Shown piece by piece: positions 1 to 6,756 of a stretch of DNA of 14,872 nt (its first letter is position 1; the number at the start of each line of letters is the position of its first letter). Origin of the DNA: Gammaproteobacteria bacterium (GTDB taxonomy: Bacteria; Pseudomonadota; Gammaproteobacteria; JAJDOJ01); assembly GCA_027030565.1 (NCBI GenBank), contig JALVEU010000080.1, positions 1-14,872 on the forward strand, in the 5' to 3' direction. The notes under the pieces are model-generated. The model did not search any database. It was not told the origin of the DNA and saw nothing but the letters and a program-made list of their open reading frames with translations. A program made the translations under genes and the position numbers.

Positions 1-384
1 CCGATCCGCCAGGCCCAGCCGTTCCAGCAGCGGGTCGGTCAGCCACGCCGGCTTGTTGGTGACCACGCCCCAGGGCAGGCCCCACGCTTCCAGCCGCTGG
101 AGCAGGCCTGCCATGCCCGGGAACAACCGGGTGCGATTGCACAGGTCCTGGGCGTAGAGCTCGAGGAACCGGCGCCGCCGTGCCTGGAACACTGCGTCGT
201 CGGGTTCCCCGCCGAAGGCGAGGGCCACCAGTGCGGTGCTGCCGCGGGAGACCTCGGCGCGGATGCGTGGATAAGGCAGAGGTGGAAGCCCCTCTTCGGC
301 CAGTAGACGGTTGAGGGCTTGGGCGATATCGGGGGCGGTATCGGCCAGTGTGCCGTCCAGATCGAAGAACACCGCCCCGCTCAT
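1..384 (-). CDS. mupP: HAD-superfamily phosphatase, MupP/Gph type (partial, 3' end outside window)
   Basis: Only the first 128 residues are present; the gene runs off the left edge. HAD motif I is FFDLDGT, with nucleophile Asp8 and acid/base Asp10. Motif II is VVTNKP around Thr109. The helical segment between them fits a type I cap, as in phosphoglycolate phosphatase-like enzymes. The ATG overlaps the ubiG stop codon in an ATGA (381-384), so translation is probably coupled. In Pseudomonas the gene directly after ubiG is mupP, the N-acetylmuramic acid 6-phosphate phosphatase of peptidoglycan recycling, long annotated as gph. The stretch around SRGSTALVALAF and the WGVVTNKP block resemble MupP as I remember it. 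The HAD-phosphatase call is certain. MupP rather than phosphoglycolate phosphatase is an inference from gene order and general similarity. Confidence 0.8.
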   Translation of the reverse strand, partial: MSGAVFFDLDGTLADTAPDIAQALNRLLAEEGLPPLPYPRIRAEVSRGSTALVALAFGGEPDDAVFQARRRRFLELYAQDLCNRTRLFPGMAGLLQRLEAWGLPWGVVTNKPAWLTDPLLERLGLADR

Positions 385-1121
385 GCGTGCTCTCTGCGAA
401 ACGCCATCATGTAGTTCACGCTCACGTCGTCTTCCAGCCGATAGCGCCGGGTGAGGGGATTGTAGGTGAGGCCGATCATGTCCCGGGGCACGAGCCCGCT
501 GCTCCGCGCCCAGGTCTCGAGTTCCGAAGGGCGGATGAACCGGGCGTATTCGTGGGTGCCCCGGGGCAGCAGACGCAGGACGTACTCGGCGCCGACGATG
601 GCGAAGAGGAAAGACTTGGGGTTGCGGTTGATGGTGGAGAAGAACACCCAGCCGCCGGGTCGGGCCAGCCGGCTGCAGGCCTGCACCACCGACTGGGCGT
701 CGGGTACGTGCTCCAGCATCTCCATGCAGGTGACCACGTCGTAGGCACCGGGCCGCTCGTCGGCCAGAGCCTCGGGGGCGGTCTGCAGGTACTCCACCTC
801 CAGCCCCGATTCCAGCAAGTGCATGCGTGCCACGGTGATGGGTGTCTCGCCCATGTCGATGCCGGTCACCTCGGCCCCGCGGGCGGCCATGGCCTCGGCG
901 AGGATGCCGCCGCCGCAGCCGACATCGCAGACCTTCTTGCCGGCGAGCCCCACGTGTTCATCGATCCAGCCGACCCGCAGGGGATTGATCTCGTGCAGCG
1001 GCCGGAACTCGGATCGGGGGTCCCACCAGCGGTGGGCGATCTCCTCGAACTTGCGAATCTCGTTGGGGTCGACGTTGTGATGGAAAGATGCGGCCGGCTC
1101 TGAAGAGGGTGCGTCGTTCAT
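381..1121 (-). CDS. ubiG: Ubiquinone biosynthesis O-methyltransferase UbiG
   Basis: This 246-residue protein matches UbiG, which uses SAM for both O-methylations of ubiquinone synthesis. The N-terminal signature NVDPNEIRKFEEIAHRWWDP (residues 16-35) is typical of the family. The SAM-binding motif I is VCDVGCGGG (64-72), followed by the acidic GIDM after strand 2. The post-motif block MEMLEHVPD (133-141) and the C-terminal YNPLTRRYRL (220-229) are also family features. Length is close to the roughly 240 residues of the E. coli enzyme. The open frame extends upstream to 1235, but the ATG at 1121 overlaps the stop of the deaminase gene (ATGA, 1118-1121) and places the conserved block normally, so the longer version is rejected. 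It is the middle gene of a three-gene overlapping operon. Confidence 0.96.
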   Translation of the reverse strand: MNDAPSSEPAASFHHNVDPNEIRKFEEIAHRWWDPRSEFRPLHEINPLRVGWIDEHVGLAGKKVCDVGCGGGILAEAMAARGAEVTGIDMGETPITVARMHLLESGLEVEYLQTAPEALADERPGAYDVVTCMEMLEHVPDAQSVVQACSRLARPGGWVFFSTINRNPKSFLFAIVGAEYVLRLLPRGTHEYARFIRPSELETWARSSGLVPRDMIGLTYNPLTRRYRLEDDVSVNYMMAFRREHA

Positions 1122-2440
1122 GTGTTGGTTTCCCGTGCGATACGCTGCTGCCACCAGACGGCACGTTCCAGGGTGTCGTCCAGGTCGATGGTCGTCAAGC
1201 GCCGGTCCTCCAGCAGCCGGCGCCCGGCCACCCACACGTCGCTCACCTGACGCCGACTGACGGCATAGACGAGCTGCCCGAGGACGTCGTAGCAGGGCAG
1301 GGTCTCGGGTGTCTCCAGGTCCACGGCGATCAGATCGGCGGACTTGCCGGGCACCAGGCTGCCGGTCTCCTCCGCCAGACCCAGCGCCCGGGCTCCGCCC
1401 AGGGTGGCCATCTCCAGGGCCCGAGCCGCCGGCAGCGCCCTAGCCCCGGCCAGTCCCTTGGCCAGTAGGGCCGCCGTGCGTGTCTCGCCCAGCAGATCCA
1501 GATCGTTGTTGCTGGCCGCTCCATCGGTCCCGATGGCCACATTGATCCCCGCACCGAGGATCTCGGCCACCGGACACAGCCCCGAACCCAGCTTCAAATT
1601 GGACTCGGGACAATGGACCACGTGTGCGCTGCGGGCGGCCAGTCGTTCCCGGTCCGCCGCCTCGGCCACCACCATGTGCACGGCGATGAACTGCGGGCCC
1701 AGCAGGCCCAGGCGGTCGAGCCGTTCCAAGGGGCGTTCGCCGTGGCGCTGGAGGTGTTCCCGGACTTCGGCGGCGGTCTCGTTGACGTGCATGTGGATCG
1801 GGATGTCCAGCTCGGCCTGATAGGTGGCGATTCGTTCCAGGGCCCGGTCCGAGACCGTGTACGGGGCGTGGGGGGCGAAGGCCGTGCCCACCAGCGGATC
1901 GTCGCGGAAGGCGTCGTGCACCGCCACGGCCTTGGCCAGGTACTCTTCGGGACCGCTGGCATACGCGGTGGGAAAGTCCAGGACGATGAGGCCGAGTACG
2001 GCGCGCATCCCGGCCTGGCGGGCCACCTGCCCCGTCACCTCCGGATAGAAGTACATATCGTTGACACAGGTCACCCCGCCGCGCAGCGACTCGGTCAGGG
2101 CGAGTCGCGTGCCGTCGCGGACGAATTCCTCACTCACCCAGCGGGTCTCGGCCGGCCAGATTCGCTCGGTGAGCCAGCTCTGCAGTGGCAGATCGTCGGC
2201 ATAACCGCGCAGCAGGTTCATGGCCAGGTGCGTATGGGCGTTGACCAGCCCCGGCAGGAGGGCATGGCGCTCCAGACGCAGGCGCCTCGCCTGGGGAAAT
2301 CGTGCCCGCATCGCTTCCACAGGCCCCAGGGCCTGGATTCGTGCGCCGCGCAACGCCACTGCGTGATCCTCGAGCACCTGCCTAGACGGCTCCACGGGCA
2401 CGATCCAGCGGGCTTCGATGAGCAGATCGGCACCAGGCAT
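1118..2440 (-). CDS. mtaD: 5-methylthioadenosine/S-adenosylhomocysteine deaminase (TRZ/ATZ amidohydrolase)
   Basis: A 440-residue metal-dependent amidohydrolase of the TRZ/ATZ family. Numbered from the ATG at 2440, metal ligands are visible as NAHTH (His69, His71), HMHVNE (His218, Glu221), AVHM (His255) and GTDGAASNN (Asp306). The HCPESNLKLGSG block is typical of MTA/SAH deaminases and related guanine deaminases. The C-terminal GSLVPGKSADLIAVD closes the composite beta-sandwich. The Pseudomonas aeruginosa gene at the same place beside ubiG and mtnA encodes a methylthioadenosine deaminase, so MTA to methylthioinosine is the likely main reaction; SAH or adenosine activity is possible. A TTG at 2449 in the same frame would add three residues. 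Neither start has a strong ribosome-binding site. It heads the operon with ubiG and the HAD phosphatase, and diverges from mtnA. Confidence 0.87.
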   Translation of the reverse strand: MPGADLLIEARWIVPVEPSRQVLEDHAVALRGARIQALGPVEAMRARFPQARRLRLERHALLPGLVNAHTHLAMNLLRGYADDLPLQSWLTERIWPAETRWVSEEFVRDGTRLALTESLRGGVTCVNDMYFYPEVTGQVARQAGMRAVLGLIVLDFPTAYASGPEEYLAKAVAVHDAFRDDPLVGTAFAPHAPYTVSDRALERIATYQAELDIPIHMHVNETAAEVREHLQRHGERPLERLDRLGLLGPQFIAVHMVVAEAADRERLAARSAHVVHCPESNLKLGSGLCPVAEILGAGINVAIGTDGAASNNDLDLLGETRTAALLAKGLAGARALPAARALEMATLGGARALGLAEETGSLVPGKSADLIAVDLETPETLPCYDVLGQLVYAVSRRQVSDVWVAGRRLLEDRRLTTIDLDDTLERAVWWQQRIARETNT

Positions 2441-2535
2441 AGGCCGCAAGTTTAGCGTGAAAGCGCTCCGTTCCGCGGCCGGTTCCGGAATTTTGTGCTA
2501 AAAGCCATGCTCTCGGCAGCGACGGATCAGGTGCC
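2441..2535. promoter_or_regulatory. Divergent intergenic region between mtaD and mtnA
   Basis: About 95 bases separate the divergent starts of mtaD and mtnA, so promoters for both transcripts should lie here. It contains the only AT-richer patch nearby (about 2490-2505). I cannot point to a convincing -35/-10 pair on either strand, and I see no recognisable SAM riboswitch fold. Confidence 0.4.
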
Positions 2536-3582
2536 ATGCAGGAACGGGAGTACGACACCATTCGCGCCCTGCGTTGGGCCGATGACGCACTGTGGCTACT
2601 GGATCAGCGCCTATTACCAGTGCGCACCGACTGGGTGCGCTGCACCAGCGCGGCATCGGTGACCCGGGCGATCCGAGACATGGTGGTTCGTGGGGCGCCG
2701 GCCATCGGCATCGCGGCGGCCTACGGGGTGGTACTCGCCGTGATGGCCCACTATGGGCGTGGCGCTGCGAACTGGCGCCAAGCCGTGGAAGGTGAGCTCC
2801 GCGAGCTGGCTGCCGCGCGCCCGACGGCGGTGAACCTCGGTTGGGCAGTGGCACGCATGCGCAAGGCTCTGGACGAGCTGTGGGGCGATCCACGGGAGGC
2901 CCTGCTGGAAGAGGCGCAGCGTATCCACCGGGAGGACCTGGAGGCCAACTACCGGATGGGCGACCTGGGGGCGGCGCTATTGGATGGCGCGGCCGTGCTG
3001 ACGCACTGCAATGCCGGAGCCCTGGCCACGGGCGGCTATGGCACGGCACTGGGTGTAGTGCGCAGCGGCTGGGCGCGCGGCACCATCCGCAAGGTCTATG
3101 CCGGAGAGACGCGCCCCTGGTTGCAGGGGGCACGGCTGACCGCCTGGGAGCTGGTGGAGGAGGGGATCCCAGTGCACCTGCTCTGTGACGGCGCCGCCGC
3201 CACGCTCATGCGCCGGTCCGCGGTCCAGTGGGTGGTGGTGGGGGCCGATCGGGTGGCCGCCAACGGTGACGTTGCCAACAAGATCGGCACCTATGCCCTG
3301 GCCGTACTCGCCCGGCACCACGGCGTCCGGTTCATGGTCGTGGCACCCACCACTACCGTGGACCTTGCCACTCCGGCAGGGCGTGACATCCCCATCGAAA
3401 TGCGGGCGGCGGAAGAGCTGCGCACCTGTGGGGGACGGCCCGTGGCGCCGGATCGGGCCGAGGCCTGGAATCCCGTCTTCGACGTGACCCCCGCGGAGTT
3501 GATCGACGTATTGGTGACCGAGCGTGGGGTGGTGGAGCACCCGACCCCCGCCCGACTCGCCGAGCTGCTGGCCGGGCTCTGA
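2536..3582 (+). CDS. mtnA: S-methyl-5-thioribose-1-phosphate isomerase
   Basis: A 348-residue protein of the eIF2B-alpha/MtnA family, a normal length for MtnA. It isomerises methylthioribose-1-phosphate to methylthioribulose-1-phosphate in methionine salvage. Visible signatures are VRGAPAIGIAAAYG (51-64), THCNAGALATGGYGTALG with the catalytic Cys158, KVYAGETRPWLQGARLTAWE (186-205), and VVVGADRVAANGDVANKIGT with the catalytic Asp238. PTTTVDL (271-277) and the WNPVFDVTP block near the end are also typical. The ATG at 2536 gives the expected N-terminus, although its ribosome-binding site is weak. The upstream divergent gene makes methylthioinosine from MTA. Phosphorolysis of that would give the substrate of MtnA, so the two genes are functionally linked. 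It ends 14 bases from the convergent FHA gene. In Pseudomonas gyrA usually follows mtnA, but not here. Confidence 0.96.
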   Translation: MQEREYDTIRALRWADDALWLLDQRLLPVRTDWVRCTSAASVTRAIRDMVVRGAPAIGIAAAYGVVLAVMAHYGRGAANWRQAVEGELRELAAARPTAVNLGWAVARMRKALDELWGDPREALLEEAQRIHREDLEANYRMGDLGAALLDGAAVLTHCNAGALATGGYGTALGVVRSGWARGTIRKVYAGETRPWLQGARLTAWELVEEGIPVHLLCDGAAATLMRRSAVQWVVVGADRVAANGDVANKIGTYALAVLARHHGVRFMVVAPTTTVDLATPAGRDIPIEMRAAEELRTCGGRPVAPDRAEAWNPVFDVTPAELIDVLVTERGVVEHPTPARLAELLAGL

Positions 3583-3596
3583 GGTCGCGGGCGGGG

Positions 3597-4226
3597 TCAG
3601 TCCAGGTTGAACTGCATCTTCACGCCGCCGATCTCGATCACATCGTTGTCCTTGAGGGCGATGGCCTGGTCGCCGATCGCCTCTCCATTGATCGACATGC
3701 GACGGGGATCCCCCATGCCCTCGAGCCCGACGATGAAGTAGCCCTTGGCCCTGCGGGTTATGGCCGCGACCGCCTCGTCTGGTTTGCCCACCGTGGTCAG
3801 CGGTTTGGTGAGCCGCACGACCCGGCTGGACGCCCCGTCGAGGATGCGGATCACCGCTGCAGGCGCCTCCGGCTGCCCTGCGCCTGCGGTCACCTTCCCC
3901 AACACCGTGGTCTTTTGCATGTCACCCGCAGAGCGGGCGAGCTCGTTGACATAGGTGATCCGGTGCTCGCCCAGTGTGATCACGTCGCCGTCGCGCAGGG
4001 CATGCTTGCGGATCAACCGACCGTTGACGAAGGTGCCGTTGGTGCTCTCCAAGTCTTCGACGAACGATTCGTTGAGCAGCGTGATGACCTGCGCGTGGTA
4101 GCTGGAAACCGCCGGATGGTCGAGCACGACGTCGTTGCCCGGTCGGCGTCCGATGGTCAGGCACTCCTTGAGGATCGGGTACTCCCCGACGATGCCGCCG
4201 TCTCTGGTCACGATGAGCTTGGCCAT
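3597..4226 (-). CDS. Tandem FHA-domain protein (second domain degenerate)
   Basis: A 209-residue soluble protein without signal peptide or membrane segment. The first FHA domain (about 1-95) is canonical: IGRRPGNDVVLDHPAVS, then SSYH (41-44) and STNGTFVNG (61-69). These Gly-Arg, Ser-x-x-His and Asn-Gly residues bind phosphothreonine peptides in the family. A linker follows with a Thr-Thr pair in DMQKTTVLGK (102-111). The C-terminal half (about 123-209) repeats the FHA-like pattern (TTVGK, SINGEAI, ALKDNDVIEIGGVKM) but lacks the Arg and Ser-x-x-His residues, so it probably does not read phosphothreonine. The gene lies 24 bases downstream of a PP2C phosphatase on the same strand, presumably in one transcript. 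A role as phospho-dependent adaptor or regulator is inferred; the partner cannot be told from sequence. Confidence 0.88.
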   Translation of the reverse strand: MAKLIVTRDGGIVGEYPILKECLTIGRRPGNDVVLDHPAVSSYHAQVITLLNESFVEDLESTNGTFVNGRLIRKHALRDGDVITLGEHRITYVNELARSAGDMQKTTVLGKVTAGAGQPEAPAAVIRILDGASSRVVRLTKPLTTVGKPDEAVAAITRRAKGYFIVGLEGMGDPRRMSINGEAIGDQAIALKDNDVIEIGGVKMQFNLD

Positions 4227-4250
4227 ACGCGTTTCGAATCCCGATCTGAA

Positions 4251-5075
4251 TCACTGGAACCAACGGGTGAGTCGGCGCACCCACGAGCGGGAGCCCGGTC
4301 GGGGTATGCCGGTGGCCTTGACCAGTACGGCTGAGACATTGTCCCGGCCGCCGGCCTCGTTGGCCAAGTGGATGAGCTCGTCGGCGGCCTTCTCCAGGTC
4401 GTCCCCATAGGAGCGCAGCACCAGCCGGATGTCCTCGTCGTCGACCATGTCGTTGAGGCCGTCGGAACAAAGCAGGTAGATGTCGCCGGGGAACACCACG
4501 TCCTCGATGATGTCCACGGCGACCGTGGGCTCGATGCCCAGAGCCCGGGTGACCAGGTTCTTGTTCAACGTGGCTTTGGCCTCGCCCGGACTGTAGAAGC
4601 CGCGATCGACCAGCTCCTGCAGCAGCGTGTGATCGATGGTCACCTGGTCGAGTTCGTTGTCGCGCAGCCGGTAAATACGCGAGTCGCCCACGTGACCGAT
4701 GGTCACGCGATTGCCATGGAAGATGGCCAACACCACCGTCGTCCCCATGCCCTGATACTGGGCCTGGCTGCGTGAAGTCTTGTAGATGGTCTCGTTGGCA
4801 CGGACGATGGCCTGGCGGGCGGCCATGGCCTGGCGGGTGATTCCCGTTTCCGGATCGATCTCGCCCGGCTCGGTCCCAGGCAAGACCTCGCGCAGGTGGT
4901 CGAGAATGGTGTTCACAGCGATTGCACTGGCGATCTCGCCACCCCGGTAGCCCCCCATGCCGTCGGCCAGCACCACGGCACCGATGTCGAGATCCTGTCC
5001 AATATAGTCTTCGTTCTGCGTGCGTACCTGCCCGGCATGCGTGCGGCCTGCGACCGTTACGGCGGCTGCGCTCAT
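4251..5075 (-). CDS. PP2C-family Ser/Thr protein phosphatase (Stp1/PrpC-like)
   Basis: A 274-residue PPM/PP2C phosphatase of the bacterial Stp1/PrpC type. It should remove phosphate from Ser/Thr residues using a two-metal centre. Motifs in order are RTQNED (18-23), LADGMGGYRGGE (36-47) with metal-binding Asp38 and Gly39, GMGTT (109-113), GHVGDSRIYRL (127-137), CSDGLNDMV (203-211) with Asp205, and GGRDNVSA (242-249) with Asp245. The protein ends in a short basic/aromatic tail (RRLTRWFQ) and has no membrane segment. The ATG at 5075 is supported by an AAGGGA ribosome-binding site about eight bases upstream. It is the first gene of a pair with the FHA protein. No Ser/Thr kinase gene is adjacent in the window, which is unusual because such phosphatases are often beside one. 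Confidence 0.93.
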   Translation of the reverse strand: MSAAAVTVAGRTHAGQVRTQNEDYIGQDLDIGAVVLADGMGGYRGGEIASAIAVNTILDHLREVLPGTEPGEIDPETGITRQAMAARQAIVRANETIYKTSRSQAQYQGMGTTVVLAIFHGNRVTIGHVGDSRIYRLRDNELDQVTIDHTLLQELVDRGFYSPGEAKATLNKNLVTRALGIEPTVAVDIIEDVVFPGDIYLLCSDGLNDMVDDEDIRLVLRSYGDDLEKAADELIHLANEAGGRDNVSAVLVKATGIPRPGSRSWVRRLTRWFQ

Positions 5076-5184
5076 CGCCCCAATCCCTTTTGACAGCCCG
5101 AAGGCAGCATAGCGTATTCAGTCGGGACCGTCCCGTCACCGCCGGCCTGTTTGGGATCTGTGTCGGATTCCGTGGACGTGGACC

Positions 5185-5201
5185 AGGCCGGTCCCCGGCC
5201 T
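5185..5201. repeat. Perfect 7-bp inverted repeat with 3-base loop
   Basis: AGGCCGG and CCGGCCT flank TCC. The stem is all GC except one pair. No T-run follows on either strand, so it is not a standard intrinsic terminator. It could be an operator dyad or chance in GC-rich DNA. Confidence 0.5.
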
Positions 5202-5331
5202 CGGCGCACGGGCCCCGGGACGCTGGGCCGGCGCGGCGCCATGCGTTTTGCCAGCACTAGAGTGTATGGGTGTTGCTCCAGGTGCCAGCACTGGTCGGAC
5301 GGAAGGGCACTTTTCTTCGATGATCTATTGT

Positions 5332-5349
5332 CAGCCGGTGCGCCGGCTG
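5332..5349. repeat. Perfect 7-bp inverted repeat just before the 5354 ATG
   Basis: CAGCCGG and CCGGCTG flank the tetraloop TGCG. The stem ends four bases before the ATG at 5354, where it would hide any ribosome-binding site. It is therefore either a translational control element or a hint that translation starts further downstream. Confidence 0.5.
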
Positions 5350-5353
5350 GATA

Positions 5354-6280
5354 ATGACCGCTTGCGATGCGCTGTCCGCGTCGCCGCAGACCGGAAGAGG
5401 ACGTGGTGAGACTGTACAGGGCCAAACGGGCGTGCCGCAGCCCGGGCATGTGGATTTTGCCGCACGCAGCGCGCCTGCGGCGTCGCGGGCCGTGAGCGCG
5501 CGTCCCCCTTGTGCGGGGATCGGTGCATCCGAGATCGCCCGTGGTCTGGCCGCTTGGTATCGTACGCCGGCGGGCCGGGCGCTGCGTGTCCAGCTCCAGC
5601 AGGTGTTGGACACGCTGCTGGAGGGTGTCTTCGGCTACTACGGTGTTCTCGTGGGTTGGGGGGCCATGGACTCCCGGCTCTTGGAGGCGAGCCCCATCAA
5701 ACGCCGCTTCGTCCTGGGTCCCACGCGGGGCACGAACGGCGTGTTGGCGGTGCCGGAGGCGCTGCCTCTGCAGCGGGACGCGATCGATCTGGTCGTCCTG
5801 TTCCATGCCCTGGAATATTCGCCCCGGCCGCACGCGGTCTTGCGGGAGGTGGACCGGATCCTCATCCCGGAGGGCCATGTGGTGGTGGTGGGGTTCAACC
5901 CCTGGAGCCGGTTCGGGCTGTGGCGAATAACCCGCAGACAACGTGCACCCTGGTGCGGGACGTTCTATTCCAGCGCCCGCATTCGCGACTGGATCGCGTT
6001 GCTGGGGTTCGAGCTCAAGTCGGTGCACGTGGCAGCGCCGCGCGGACACGCCCTGCATGGACTGGACCGGCGGTTCCCGCTGCCTCTGTTCGGCCCGGTG
6101 CACGTCCATCACGCCATCAAGCGCGTGGCCACACTCACCCCGCTGCGGGCTGCCTGGCCGGGCACCGCCGCGTTGCTGCCCGGCAAGGCCCCGGAGCCCA
6201 CGTTGAGCCAGCCCAAGGCCGCGCGCCAGGCGCGGGCGTCTGGACCGCGCCCGGCGTCGCCCACTTCCCTACGCTCGTGA
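5354..6280 (+). CDS. SAM-dependent methyltransferase-like protein upstream of rnhA (start uncertain)
   Basis: The frame encodes up to 308 residues; the part that looks conserved begins near residue 61 (IARGLAAWYRTPAGRAL). The block ALPLQRDAIDLVVLFHALEY (135-154) followed by HAVLREVDRILIPEGHVVVVGFNPWS is the class I methyltransferase motif II/III region. A classical GxGxG motif I is missing; its place holds YGVLVGWGAMDSRLL. In Pseudomonas and relatives a methyltransferase of this kind precedes rnhA and dnaQ, so the gene order supports the call. Its substrate is unknown to me. The first 46 residues are low-complexity and lack a good ribosome-binding site, so a GTG at 5492 (262 residues), or others at 5432 or 5450, may be the true start. 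The stop overlaps the rnhA start (GTGA, 6277-6280). Confidence 0.75.
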   Translation: MTACDALSASPQTGRGRGETVQGQTGVPQPGHVDFAARSAPAASRAVSARPPCAGIGASEIARGLAAWYRTPAGRALRVQLQQVLDTLLEGVFGYYGVLVGWGAMDSRLLEASPIKRRFVLGPTRGTNGVLAVPEALPLQRDAIDLVVLFHALEYSPRPHAVLREVDRILIPEGHVVVVGFNPWSRFGLWRITRRQRAPWCGTFYSSARIRDWIALLGFELKSVHVAAPRGHALHGLDRRFPLPLFGPVHVHHAIKRVATLTPLRAAWPGTAALLPGKAPEPTLSQPKAARQARASGPRPASPTSLRS

Positions 6281-6756
6281 GCGGGCGGGACCTCCCGGTG
6301 GTGCAGGTCTGGACCGACGGGGCCTGCAAGGGCAACCCCGGTCCCGGGGGATGGGGGGCGGTGCTGCGTTATGGGGATCACGAACGTCACCTCAAGGGCG
6401 GCGAATCCCGTACCACCAACAACCGGATGGAGCTCATGGCGGCGATCCAGGCGCTCGAGGCACTGAAACGCCCTTGCCGGGTGGAGTTGACCACCGACTC
6501 CGAGTATCTGCGCAAAGGCATCACCGAGTGGCTGGCCAACTGGCGCCGACGCGGGTGGCGGACTGCATCCGGGACTCCGGTCAAGAACCAGGACCTGTGG
6601 GAACGACTGGACCGGGCGGTCTCGAGGCACGACGTGCACTGGCACTGGGTGCGCGGTCATACCGGGCATCCGGAGAACGAGCTGGCCGACCGGCTGGCCA
6701 ACGAGGCGATTCAGGAAATGTTGCAGGTCCAACGGGGAGGACCGACCCATGCGTAG
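6277..6756 (+). CDS. rnhA: Ribonuclease HI
   Basis: A 159-residue RNase HI, close to the 155 residues of E. coli RnhA. It cleaves the RNA strand of RNA-DNA hybrids. The catalytic set is visible: Asp14 in VWTDGACKGNPGPGG, Glu52 in NNRMELMAAI, Asp74 in TTDSEYL, His128 in VRGHTGH, and Asp138 in ELADRLANEA. The basic loop WRRRGWRTASG (89-99) fits the substrate-binding handle. I chose the GTG at 6277 because it overlaps the stop of the preceding gene as GTGA. GTG codons at 6298 or 6301, with a GGGCGGGA sequence a few bases before them, are realistic alternatives that would give an N-terminus closer to the E. coli protein. It overlaps dnaQ by eight bases at its 3' end. Confidence 0.95.
   Translation: MSGRDLPVVQVWTDGACKGNPGPGGWGAVLRYGDHERHLKGGESRTTNNRMELMAAIQALEALKRPCRVELTTDSEYLRKGITEWLANWRRRGWRTASGTPVKNQDLWERLDRAVSRHDVHWHWVRGHTGHPENELADRLANEAIQEMLQVQRGGPTHA

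Larger units (their letters stand above)
5076..5353. promoter_or_regulatory. Divergent intergenic region with three perfect inverted repeats
   Basis: These 278 bases lie between the PP2C gene and the methyltransferase gene and should hold promoters for both directions. I see no tRNA, small gene or clear promoter hexamers. There are three perfect dyads: CGGGA-3-TCCCG at 5123-5135, AGGCCGG-3-CCGGCCT at 5185-5201, and CAGCCGG-4-CCGGCTG at 5332-5349. A 10-base direct repeat, TGCCAGCACT, is at 5249-5258 and 5283-5292. If the methyltransferase really starts at 5492 the non-coding stretch is 416 bases. Confidence 0.5.

Noticed and set aside
2450..2535. SAM riboswitch upstream of mtnA
   Set aside because: The 86-base space is too short for SAM-I, and I could not recognise conserved SAM riboswitch sequence blocks.
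3922..5139. A 405-codon minus-strand frame overlapping the PP2C and FHA genes
   Set aside because: It is in another frame of the same strand, rich in Arg/His/Gly, and the PP2C and FHA frames both show complete family motifs.
5072..6112. A 346-codon minus-strand frame across the intergenic region and methyltransferase
   Set aside because: Its product is Arg/Pro/Gln-rich without domains. The plus-strand methyltransferase frame fits the rnhA-dnaQ neighbourhood.
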